Of a DNA stretch of 40,207 nt, positions 1 to 10,081 are shown piece after piece; the stretch's first letter is position 1, and each line of letters opens with the position of its first letter. The notes beneath the pieces were generated by a model. That model worked only from the letters and a program-made list of their open reading frames with translations. It did no database searches and had not been told where the DNA came from. Where the stretch lies: contig NZ_JH621275.1 of assembly GCF_000255455.1 (NCBI RefSeq), positions 1-40,207 on the forward strand, read 5' to 3'. A program made the position numbers and the translations under genes. Origin of the DNA: Aquimarina agarilytica ZC1 (GTDB taxonomy: Bacteria > Bacteroidota > Bacteroidia > Flavobacteriales > Flavobacteriaceae).

Positions 1-11
1 ACCTCTATGAG

Positions 12-54
12 TGGCACTGTTTGACCGAAATCACTGGCATGGTCACTCCGAAAT
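12..54. mobile_element. IS21-like terminal direct repeats (element edge)
   Basis: Two 20-bp direct repeats lie at 12-31 and 35-54 with a 23-bp period. Both have the pattern TGGCA(n)11CCGAAAT. Short tandem repeats of this kind are typical of the ends of IS21-family (istA/istB) elements, which is a recollection of the family rather than a search result. No transposase gene is visible inside the window, so the body of the element would lie to the left. It could also be a solo end left after deletion. Confidence 0.4.
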
Positions 55-639
55 AGCCATTATTTTTTGTTTTGTTGTTTTACTACAAGAAAACAGCACT
101 ATTAGATATATTAAAAGAATATTTTTTTTCATTCCAATGTGTGGCAACGGTGAGTATAAGAAACGTAGGGTAGAAGGTAAGCTCTAACTCTACGTTTATC
201 ACTAAGCCAAATATAATGTTTTGTGTTTATCTTCAATATTGAAACACCAAATTTTATAGTTGGCGACTTTGCAAATAAACACAGACCTTTTCGATGAAAC
301 ACAAAAGCCCAATGTTTTCTTATAAATTGTGAGTGCCTTGAATGGTAAATATAGTTCATTTAATGAGTGTCCCAAAGGGTTTGAGTCCCCGATACGAGGA
401 AGTAACGCTCCTAAGTAAAGCAAGTGGCAAGGTTGATTGGGGTTGGGGGTATTAGGACAACTAATCAAACTATTGTTATGAAATACAGTGTATTTAAAAA
501 GGATCTTTTTAAGTCAGTAAAGTACAGCCGTGTGCGATCGGTAAAATGCTTGAGACCATGTAGAAAGGGTTTTCCAAATCTATTTTACCATTGGTCACTA
601 GGTTATCATTTAACTTGGTTGAAATTGGCTGCATAATAA
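55..639. other. No gene recognised; degraded mobile DNA
   Basis: This stretch lies between the IS21-like end and the group II intron domain V. Short open frames exist on both strands, but none has recognisable domains, and codon use looks random. It may be the decayed body of the intron (domains I-IV) or debris from nested insertions. A GTGTG pentamer at 534-538 resembles a group II intron 5' end, but it is far too close to domain V to define a complete intron. Confidence 0.4.
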
Positions 640-715
640 GAGCCGTATGATGGGAGACTATCACGTAGGGTTCTGTGAGAAGTTTAGGGGTGAAATTTCC
701 CTTTACCTACTCGAC
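640..715 (+). ncRNA. Group II intron 3' end: domains V and VI (remnant)
   Basis: Positions 640-673 form exactly the 34-nt domain V hairpin. It has the AGC catalytic triad at 641-643, a G-U pair next to it, a 2-nt AC bulge at 663-664, and a GAGA (GNRA) tetraloop at 654-657. The only break in pairing is G645 opposite G668, where C is usual. Domain VI follows, with A709 as the candidate branch-point adenosine. The 3' end is at 715 (AY end 'AC', seven bases after the A at 708/709). The domain VI stem is imperfect and no reverse transcriptase frame is found upstream, so this is probably a decayed or truncated intron. The predicted splice junction lies five bases from the stop codon of the convergent ATPase gene. 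Confidence 0.75.
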
Positions 716-720
716 TGTAG

Positions 721-2220
721 TTAGTTGTTTTGAAGGTTTGTTACACCTCTTTTTATGAGATGTATTAATTTTGGGTCTAAGACTTTATATAATTTTTCTC
801 CATTAATTCCAAGTTTAGAATCTTCTTCAACTAATTTATACCTAACCATATTTTCTAAATTACTTAAACTCCATTTTGTTTTCCTATTAAATGTTAGATT
901 TAAATCTCTAACTGTTACGTCAACTTTTCGAGTTCTAAGAATCATATTAATCATACTTATAACGTCTTTGTTTCTTCCTGTTTTAGAGGGGTAAATAGAT
1001 AAGTAGTCATATCTTGTTGCAAATTTAATTAAACCTTTAGATACATTTTTAGTTTCAAAAACTTGTGAATATTCATTGGATGTTTGGTAGTCATAAATAT
1101 CAGATAAGCAAGAAATTAAGTCACGTGGAGATTTATTAGAAATTTCTATAATATTTTGAATATCTAATCTATTTTCAAATAGACTATCGAAACCTCTAGT
1201 ATTTCCTGTAAAATGTAAAATTCTTTTGTCAATTAAAGGTTCCATGTTAGATTTTTTCCAACTTATATCAATTTCTTTAAACTTGTCAAAGCGTACTTTT
1301 TTTGATAATATAGGTTTGACTTCTGACCACAAACTGAAAGCAATTGCTATATCATTTTGAAGAAGGAGTTCAGTATCAGTTAGTATATCTTCTGTAAAGT
1401 TTGCTATTTTATTAATATCTTGATTTAATTCTTGAAATTCATCCACTTTATCAAATAATACTACAGATGATTTATAGTAAGTTTTTTTTGAGATTTTATT
1501 TAAACGATTTAAAAGTTCTTTAAGATGCCTTTTATTATGTTTTAATTCAGTTTCTTGTTCATTCGCAGAAGTATTTACTTTACTTATTTCTGATATGTAT
1601 TCAGTATAAGTATTACTACACGTTTCAAAATTTGTTAATTTAAATGAATCCGCAATTAATTTTGATGTTATTAGAATCCCAGTCCCAATTAAAGAATTGG
1701 CAGGTTTTACAAGTTTGTTGTAAATATTAATTAATGAATTTTTATTTTTTATTTTTTTTATATCGTTATATCTATTTTCATATTCCGTTGTTGTTAAAGG
1801 TTTAAAAAATAATTTTATTAATAAAGAAAGTTCTTCTTTATCTTGATTATTTAATTTTTGGAGATAAGTTCTGTTTTTTGATAAAAATATTACATATTTA
1901 GTAACAAACTCTTGAAGTATTAAGTTCAATAATTCTACTTTATTATTTGTTAAAGATATTTCATCAAAGCGATCAATTATTATTGTTAGAATTTGAGAAT
2001 GTTCTAAATCTTCTTTTAATTTATGGATTATGGAAGATTTACCATGTCCTCTTTGTCCTAAAATAAATCTACTTGTTCCTGATTTCAAATCATCAAGTAA
2101 AGTTTGATAAAATGTAGGCTCATAAAATATTTCGTTATTAAATTCTAATTCTTCTTCTGCAGAAAATTTAGAAAAAGGATTTTTTAAAAAACCTAAATTC
2201 GTATTTAATTTGTTTGTCAT
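721..2220 (-). CDS. P-loop ATPase, Sll1717-like family
   Basis: A 499-residue cytoplasmic protein. The N-terminus has an NPF motif near residue 14, then a Walker A motif GQRGHGKS (55-62) and a probable Walker B strand VVLFDKVDE (253-261). The C-terminal ~80 residues look like a winged-helix or DNA-binding-type domain. This layout matches what I remember of the 'Sll1717 family' of stand-alone P-loop ATPases related to the AAA/STAND group; the biological role of that family is not settled. The gene is very AT-rich and Lys/Asn/Ile-rich compared with the housekeeping genes in this window. It stands alone between a group II intron end and katG, so it was probably acquired by transfer. A defence-like ATPase role is possible but is inference only. 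The start is the first ATG; no strong Shine-Dalgarno is seen, as usual in this phylum. Confidence 0.65.
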   Translation of the reverse strand: MTNKLNTNLGFLKNPFSKFSAEEELEFNNEIFYEPTFYQTLLDDLKSGTSRFILGQRGHGKSSIIHKLKEDLEHSQILTIIIDRFDEISLTNNKVELLNLILQEFVTKYVIFLSKNRTYLQKLNNQDKEELSLLIKLFFKPLTTTEYENRYNDIKKIKNKNSLINIYNKLVKPANSLIGTGILITSKLIADSFKLTNFETCSNTYTEYISEISKVNTSANEQETELKHNKRHLKELLNRLNKISKKTYYKSSVVLFDKVDEFQELNQDINKIANFTEDILTDTELLLQNDIAIAFSLWSEVKPILSKKVRFDKFKEIDISWKKSNMEPLIDKRILHFTGNTRGFDSLFENRLDIQNIIEISNKSPRDLISCLSDIYDYQTSNEYSQVFETKNVSKGLIKFATRYDYLSIYPSKTGRNKDVISMINMILRTRKVDVTVRDLNLTFNRKTKWSLSNLENMVRYKLVEEDSKLGINGEKLYKVLDPKLIHLIKRGVTNLQNN

Positions 2221-2252
2221 TTTTTCTTTTTCGCAATTAACTACAACAATTG

Positions 2253-2274
2253 TATGTGTAACTACTTACACATA
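2253..2274. promoter_or_regulatory. 9-bp inverted repeat upstream of the ATPase gene
   Basis: A perfect 9-bp inverted repeat (TATGTGTAA, 4-nt spacer CTAC, TTACACATA) lies 33 bp before the ATPase start codon. Its position suits an operator for a dimeric regulator. No known regulator motif is recognised. The rest of 2221-2475 is AT-rich and shows no gene. Confidence 0.35.
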
Positions 2275-2470
2275 ATATCCTTCATATAAAAGCTAATCTA
2301 ATGGAATTTTTAAAAATAACAAGATGTTACATGAGTTAATTAATTCATTTTTAGAAATTTAAGTTGAATTATGAACAATTATGAGTATCTGCTATCGAAT
2401 AAAGTTTAGAAATGTTAGAACTTGACAAACACAAGGATTCAATACATAATTGAGTACTATTCAAAATCAA

Positions 2471-2506
2471 TAAAACCGCCCAGTACATAAGGTATATGCT
2501 GGGCGG
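2471..2506 (-). terminator. Intrinsic terminator of katG
   Basis: An 8-bp GC-rich stem (CCGCCCAG at 2476-2483 with CTGGGCGG at 2499-2506) is followed on the minus strand by TTTTATT. It lies about 115 bp beyond the katG stop codon in the direction of katG transcription. Confidence 0.75.
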
Positions 2507-2620
2507 GTTAAAAAAAGGGGGATAGACTAGGAGTTAATCCTATTTTGCTTTTTACTTGATGTCAAAATTTTATTGGCACCGTTAAAGAAATTGATTCCTT
2601 AAGGATTGTTCCGAGTACAT

Positions 2621-4945
<2,325 letters not shown>

Positions 4946-4946
4946 T

Positions 4947-4954
4947 CAAATCTA
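4947..4954 (-). promoter_or_regulatory. katG -7 element
   Basis: TAGATTTG on the minus strand fits the Bacteroidota -7 consensus TAnnTTTG and would start a leader of about 20 nt before the katG ATG. No clear -33 TTG is seen at the expected distance, which would suit an activator-dependent promoter. Confidence 0.45.
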
Positions 4955-5023
4955 TTCATAATATCTATTAATTTTTTAAATTAAAATCGATATAACTTAT
5001 AGTTGAATAAGTTGTTCGTATTA

Positions 5024-5039
5024 AATTAGTATACTAATT
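5024..5039. promoter_or_regulatory. 16-bp perfect palindrome upstream of katG
   Basis: AATTAGTATACTAATT is a perfect palindrome about 105 bp before the katG start codon. Ten bases of it (TATACTAATT) occur again at 4919-4928, directly next to the start codon. It is a candidate binding site for a peroxide or metal regulator. No known box is matched with confidence. The rest of 4919-5227 holds no gene. Confidence 0.4.
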
Positions 5040-5227
5040 GTGATATTTTTATTGTAACTTATTAATTTTTAGTAATAATTTTTGATTGCTAAGTGTAAAT
5101 AAAGAAAGTATTCTTTAACTTATCTTCTATTGATATCATTAAAGGATATAATCATCTAAGGCTTGTTTCGAAATCAAATTCAGTTTAGATGATATGGTAT
5201 GTACTAATAGCGTTATTTAGATGTAGT

Positions 5228-5785
5228 TTACTGTAGCAAATATCTAAATCCATAAATAATAATGCGCGGTGCTATACTGGTATGAACGCTCCATTTTTTT
5301 AAAAATCTATAATCTAACTCTAAACCAGTAACAGGATTAATATCTCCTTTTATTAAAAAAGAATCTCGAAAAGGAATACCCTTGGTATTTTGGAGTTTGC
5401 CACTATATCCATACATGGCTCCTATACCAAAATTAACAGAAAACCGTTTTGTGAAATTCCATGCTCTTTTATAAAAAAAAGCAACAACTGGATCACCGAA
5501 AGAATTTTGGAAAACAGCTAGCTCATAGCTTTTATAGTTTCCTGCAAAATAGAGAGCTTCGTGTAATCCATTAATGGTACTTCTCTTTTTTGTACCATGT
5601 TTTTCAAAATCGGTGTGTAATCCGATAGGCATGGCCGTAACAGAACTTTTTAATGGTTTACCTAATAACTTTTTAAAAAAGGATTTTTCTTTATTATTAT
5701 CAATAGGTTTTTTATTCTGAGCAATTATAGTGAATGTGCTTAAAATAAAAGTTATTATAGTTATCTGAATGCTTTTTTTTCTCAT
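5228..5785 (-). CDS. Small outer-membrane beta-barrel-like protein
   Basis: About 185 residues if started at the ATG at 5785. That start gives a clean signal peptide (MRKK, then a hydrophobic stretch ending IIAQ); the upstream ATG at 5803 adds six residues. The mature part has alternating hydrophobic/polar strands rich in aromatic residues, as in small outer-membrane barrels. A segment reading ...YELAVFQNSFGDP... followed by FGIGAMYGYSG and LELDYRFLKKW recalls PagP-like or acyloxyacyl-hydrolase-like barrels. That resemblance is loose, and I do not assign an activity. It is downstream of, and on the same strand as, the acyltransferase remnant, but about 275 bp away, so co-transcription is doubtful. 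Confidence 0.55.
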   Translation of the reverse strand: MRKKSIQITIITFILSTFTIIAQNKKPIDNNKEKSFFKKLLGKPLKSSVTAMPIGLHTDFEKHGTKKRSTINGLHEALYFAGNYKSYELAVFQNSFGDPVVAFFYKRAWNFTKRFSVNFGIGAMYGYSGKLQNTKGIPFRDSFLIKGDINPVTGLELDYRFLKKWSVHTSIAPRIIIYGFRYLLQ

Positions 5786-5926
5786 GGTTATTGGCAATAT
5801 CAATATTTTGAGGATAAAATTCTATAAAATGATATTAGTTTTAAAAAAAAAAAGATGAAATGTATTTAAACAAAGATTAAAAGGGAGTGAGTTTTTATTT
5901 AAGATTGTCTTTTTTTATAATACAGA

Positions 5927-5988
5927 TAATTCACCTGTATTAATTAATGGTTCTTATTTATCATCCAATCCTGTTTATAGGTGAATTA
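5927..5988. repeat. 13-bp inverted repeat with 36-nt loop
   Basis: TAATTCACCTGTA at 5927-5939 pairs with TATAGGTGAATTA at 5976-5988 (twelve Watson-Crick pairs and one G-U). It lies in the gap between the barrel protein and the acyltransferase remnant. It may be a small non-autonomous element or a structured RNA; no function is known. Confidence 0.4.
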
Positions 5989-6061
5989 GAAAATAGCTCT
6001 ATTTTTTAAATTTAGATATAAATATGTCCGAGATTTGAGGTTTAAGTCTTGGATTTTCTTT

Positions 6062-6642
6062 TTAAAAGAAATTAATATTTCTAATACGTTTTCTGAGAGG
6101 GGCCTCAATGTAGTTGTAAGATAGTATAGATATTATTAATAAAAACATTAGGTATAGGTAAAAGTTGATTTGGCTGTCATTAAAATTTATAAAAAGAAAG
6201 ATTCTGTCTGTTAAAATTTTGATCGGGTATTGTAATATGTATATACAGTAACTAATTTTTCCTAAATAAATTAAAAATTAAATAATATAGCTTTAAGTGG
6301 AATCCATGATTGGATCATCAATGAATTTAATATAATGAGTTTAATGTTTCTGTTTGAAACTAAAATAAAAAAAACTGTGGATAAAAAATAGATTGGATAT
6401 ATTCTAGCAATTCTATTTTTATAAAATTCAACTAAATTTATTTTAGTTTTATTTGAATAGGCAATAACTAATATAAAGCCCGATAAAAAAAAGAAATAAC
6501 TTACAGCAGAATCAGCTTGTTTAAAAAATGCACTGATTAGAAAGTGATTAAATGGAAATATATTTGTTCCAAAATGATAAATAATTATACTAAAAGCAGC
6601 AATAAATCTAGTAAAAGTAAGTTGTTCTATTTTTATACCCAT
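6062..6642 (-). pseudogene. Acyltransferase-3 family protein, internally deleted
   Basis: The N-terminal ~123 residues (from ATG at 6642) are typical of OafA/YrhL-type membrane O-acyltransferases: LTFTRFIAAFSIIIYHFG, then further hydrophobic helices. That frame stops at 6271. Immediately after it, in another frame (codons in phase with 6062), sits a recognisable C-terminus: LGKISYCIYILQYPI, a hydrophobic helix, then YNYIEAPLRKRI, ending at 6062. Complete members have about 350 residues. The two pieces add up to little more than 190, so roughly 150 central residues are missing and the junction is out of frame. The gene would have acylated a surface polysaccharide or lipid; it should now be inactive. 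Confidence 0.75.
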
Positions 6643-6680
6643 AAGGCGAATAAGGTAAAACAATAATTTTTTAAATGAAT

Positions 6681-6714
6681 AAAAAAATCCACCTCTGTTA
6701 CCAGAAGTGGATTT
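6681..6714 (-). terminator. Terminator of the gatCAB-aspS operon
   Basis: A 12-bp stem with one mismatch (AAATCCAC at 6685-6692 with GTGGATTT at 6707-6714, continued by TCTG/CAGA) and a 4-nt loop. A run of seven T follows on the minus strand. It lies about 30 bp after the gatB-aspS stop codon. Confidence 0.85.
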
Positions 6715-6745
6715 AGATAATACTATGTTATTTTATATAATAAGT

Positions 6746-9700
6746 TTACTTATTAATTACCTTTACGTTAGCTGCAGCAATTTTTCCTTCAGATAAAGGT
6801 GAAGGACTTTCGAAAAGTAAATCTTCACTAGACCCTGTTTTAGGAAATGCCATTACCTCACGTATAGAGGCTTTTTTCTCTAAAATCATTAGCAATCGAT
6901 CAACCCCCCAAGCAATACCTCCGTGTGGTGGTGCTCCGTAATGGAAGGCTTTGTACATGGTGCCTACACTTTTCATCATTTCCTCTTTGTTGTAGCCCAT
7001 ATTTTTATAGGTAGCTTCAAGGATTTCTGGTTTGTGAGCACGAATAGAACCTCCACCGATTTCATATCCATTAAGGATTAAATCGTATTGTTGTGCTATA
7101 ATTTCACCAACTTCATCTCCGCCATCATTTTTCATGTGCTTGTCTAAGTCATACATAGCTGGCATGGAGAATGGGTTGTGGGTAAATGTCCAGTGACCTT
7201 CGTCTGTTTTTTCAAACATAGGGAAATCAACTACCCAAGCAGGACATAGTACTTTTGGATCAATTAGCTTAAGCATAGCTCCCAATTCCTGTCGTACCGC
7301 ATCTAAGGCTTTATTGGCTGTTTTATAATCGGCAGCGGAAAAGAATACAATATCGCCTATTTTAGCTTCGGAGGCTGCAATGATTTGAGCAGCAATATCC
7401 TCACCTAAATATTTTATAATTGGCGATTGTAAGTCATTTTCATTTACAATAATGTAAGCTAATCCTCCTAACCCGTTTTCTTGAGCAATGGAAGTCAGTT
7501 TTTCAATCTGACCTTTGGACATACGTTTACCGCCTTGTAATTCGGCAGCAACTTTAATACATTTTACAATACCGCCATCGTCAATAGGTTTTTTAAAGAC
7601 TTGGAAAGTAGTAGCTTTTACAATCTCGGTAATGTCTTGCATTTCTAATCCAAAACGTAAATCGGGACGATCACAACCGTATTTGTCCATAGCCTCTTTG
7701 TAGGTAATGGTTTGAAAAGGCTGTAATTTCCATTTGTTACCATAAACGCGTTTTACAATTTCGTTGAACATTTTGGTGTTCAACTCAATAATATCTTGCA
7801 TGCTTACAAAAGCCATTTCCAAATCGAGTTGTGTAAACTCTGGCTGACGGTCTCCACGAGAATCTTCGTCACGGAAACAACGGGCTACCTGGAAATATTT
7901 TTCAAATCCACCAACCATTAGCATTTGTTTGAATTGCTGAGGTGCTTGTGGTAGGGTGTAAAATGAACCGGCATACTTACGACTAGGCACAATAAATTCA
8001 CGTGCACCTTCGTCGGTTCCGGCGGTTAAAATTGGCGTTTCAATTTCTAAGAAATTATCCTCGTCTAATATATCACGCAGTAGTTTTAACACTCTATGGC
8101 GATTTACAATCGCTTTACGAGCTTCGGCACTACGGTGATCTAAAAATTTATATTTAAAACGAACAGTCTCACTTGTTCTGCTAGCTCTTTTTAATTCAAA
8201 AGGAAGCGTTTTAGATAAGTTGAGTAGTTCTATGTTTTTTGTGTCTAATTCTAATTTTCCTGAGCGAATTCCAGGATTAAAGTCATCTTCATTACGTTTT
8301 ACTATGTTACCAGTAACCATAATGACAGATTCTGGTTTTAATTTTGAAATTTCATCTAGGTTTTCAAAATCAGCACCATTTAAGCGTACCTGTAATACTT
8401 CGAAACTAGAATCACGTAAATCAATAAACACCAAATCTCCGTGATCACGTACACTATTTACCCATCCAGACACGGTAACCGTGTTTTGTATATTTTCTTC
8501 AGTTAGTTCTGAGATTAAATGTGTGCGGTAATCGTCTTTTACCACAATGGGTATTTGTCGTAATTCTTCTTCAGCTTCTTGCTTTCCTTCTGCGGAAGCT
8601 TGTATGTCTTCTGCGGAAGCAGTATTACTGGATTTTTTATTAGCATTGCTACCACCAGCTAGACGTTCTAAAATCTTTTCGCGAGCTACTTTACCCGAAA
8701 CACCTTTACCTACAATACCAATTACTTTTCCGACAAGGATACCTGCTTTACCTTGGTTGCCGCCTTTAATATCATTGGCTATGGCTTCATTTTCGGTAAT
8801 TACTTTATCGATGGCTTCCAATAGACTTTCGTCTGAAATGGAATTGTCGGCAAAGTATTTTTTGTAATCAAACTCGGGGTTGTCCAATAACTTAGTAATG
8901 GCATTTGATAGCAATACATTAGTAATCGAACCCGCTTTGAACGAAGCAAACATATCGGTAAGCGCTACCGTGTTTGTTGCTTTTATATATGCTTCAGGCT
9001 TTAAGTTATTTAATAGTGTTTTAGCTACAAATAAAGGATCCTGAATCGTATTGTTTATCGCAGTATATACATTTGAGCGCAAGGAATCCGAAGTAAAAAA
9101 CTTAGCATCCTGTGGGCGTACACCACCTTTAATTTGTGCAGTTTCGATAGCAAAAGGTAATAGACTTGTGTCTACCTTTAGCTTTTCAAGGGCACTTTTT
9201 ATATTTACGAAAGGAATATCTGGTTCGTGGGCAAATCGGTAATCTGCGGCAAATTCCTTTTTACGCATTACTTTGGTTTGCTTTAAGGCTTCGTCCCAAA
9301 GTACGGTGGTTTGATCTGGTCTAAAATCGCCGTGCTCTTCAAAGTAGGCCAATTGCTTGGTAACTTCCTCTACGGTGGCATCCACCATAAACTTAAATGA
9401 GTTTAAGTTTTTGATTTCGGTACGTGGATTTAAGTCCGACGTTCCTTTTTTACGTAAAGAGACAGAAACATCAGATTTAAACTCTCCTTTTTCAAGGTTG
9501 GCTTCGGATATTTTTAAATTTTGAACAATACGCTGAAGGTATTGCGCATAAGTAGCAGCATCCTTTATATTTCGAATACATGGAGTAGTTACTACTTCAA
9601 TTAGTGGCACCCCAGACTTGTTAAAGTCAACCAAACTTGTTTTGGCTTCGTGCATTAATTTGGCTGCATCTTCCTCTAAGTGTGTTTGTTCAATTTGAAC

Positions 9701-10081
9701 CGAAAATGTAGTTCCATTATCACGGTAACAATTTACTTCCCCGTCAGGGATGATAGGATTATGGAACTGTGTTAATTGGAAATTTTTTGGCTGATCAGGA
9801 TATTCGTAATGCTTACGGTCCCATGATAATACTTCGTTTTTCATTGAAGAATCAACGGCCTTACCAAATAGGATAGCCTTGCGGATAGCCTCTGCGTTAA
9901 TGGCAGGTAATACGCCCATTTGTCCCGTACAAACGGAACATATATTGGTGTTGGGTTGTTCTGTTTCTTGGTTTGCACAAGCACAGAATAACTTTGTTTT
10001 TGTATTTAATCGGATATGAGTTTCGATACCTATAACTAACTCCAATCCATTTTTCTCTAAAGCTGCTGTTAGTTGTTCCAT
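6746..10081 (-). CDS. gatB-aspS: GatB / aspartyl-tRNA synthetase fusion protein
   Basis: 1111 residues in one uninterrupted frame. Residues 1-475 are GatB, the tRNA-binding and kinase subunit of the Asp-tRNA(Asn)/Glu-tRNA(Gln) amidotransferase. Its zinc cysteines are Cys33, Cys35, Cys48 and Cys51, followed by the GQMGVLP loop, and it keeps the C-terminal YqeY-like helical domain. Residues 476-512 form a Ser/Ala/Glu-rich linker. Residues ~516-1111 are a full bacterial-type AspRS: OB-fold anticodon domain, class II motif 2 (FRDED...R, ~736-756), GAD insertion (~800-950) and motif 3 (GIAWGVDR, ~1055-1062). His547 in the RDHG loop matches the His found in non-discriminating AspRS of bacteria that make Asn on tRNA. 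The flipping loop reads QAPQ where QSPQ is usual. The ATG overlaps the gatA stop by one base (TAATG). NCBI uses a name for such bifunctional proteins, as I recall it, so the fusion is rare but not unique. Confidence 0.95.
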   Translation of the reverse strand: MEQLTAALEKNGLELVIGIETHIRLNTKTKLFCACANQETEQPNTNICSVCTGQMGVLPAINAEAIRKAILFGKAVDSSMKNEVLSWDRKHYEYPDQPKNFQLTQFHNPIIPDGEVNCYRDNGTTFSVQIEQTHLEEDAAKLMHEAKTSLVDFNKSGVPLIEVVTTPCIRNIKDAATYAQYLQRIVQNLKISEANLEKGEFKSDVSVSLRKKGTSDLNPRTEIKNLNSFKFMVDATVEEVTKQLAYFEEHGDFRPDQTTVLWDEALKQTKVMRKKEFAADYRFAHEPDIPFVNIKSALEKLKVDTSLLPFAIETAQIKGGVRPQDAKFFTSDSLRSNVYTAINNTIQDPLFVAKTLLNNLKPEAYIKATNTVALTDMFASFKAGSITNVLLSNAITKLLDNPEFDYKKYFADNSISDESLLEAIDKVITENEAIANDIKGGNQGKAGILVGKVIGIVGKGVSGKVAREKILERLAGGSNANKKSSNTASAEDIQASAEGKQEAEEELRQIPIVVKDDYRTHLISELTEENIQNTVTVSGWVNSVRDHGDLVFIDLRDSSFEVLQVRLNGADFENLDEISKLKPESVIMVTGNIVKRNEDDFNPGIRSGKLELDTKNIELLNLSKTLPFELKRASRTSETVRFKYKFLDHRSAEARKAIVNRHRVLKLLRDILDEDNFLEIETPILTAGTDEGAREFIVPSRKYAGSFYTLPQAPQQFKQMLMVGGFEKYFQVARCFRDEDSRGDRQPEFTQLDLEMAFVSMQDIIELNTKMFNEIVKRVYGNKWKLQPFQTITYKEAMDKYGCDRPDLRFGLEMQDITEIVKATTFQVFKKPIDDGGIVKCIKVAAELQGGKRMSKGQIEKLTSIAQENGLGGLAYIIVNENDLQSPIIKYLGEDIAAQIIAASEAKIGDIVFFSAADYKTANKALDAVRQELGAMLKLIDPKVLCPAWVVDFPMFEKTDEGHWTFTHNPFSMPAMYDLDKHMKNDGGDEVGEIIAQQYDLILNGYEIGGGSIRAHKPEILEATYKNMGYNKEEMMKSVGTMYKAFHYGAPPHGGIAWGVDRLLMILEKKASIREVMAFPKTGSSEDLLFESPSPLSEGKIAAANVKVINK

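Noticed and set aside
375..400. tRNA-like T-arm (GGGTTTGAGTCCC)
   Set aside because: Stem pairs fail beyond three bases and no anticodon or acceptor stem can be built around it.
384..432. Possible third copy of the 62-bp repeat (shares AAGTAACGCT)
   Set aside because: Only about ten contiguous bases match; the rest of the similarity is scattered and could be chance.
424..636. 70-codon frame before the intron domain V as the end of a reverse transcriptase
   Set aside because: No RT, maturase or HNH motif is recognisable and composition looks non-coding.
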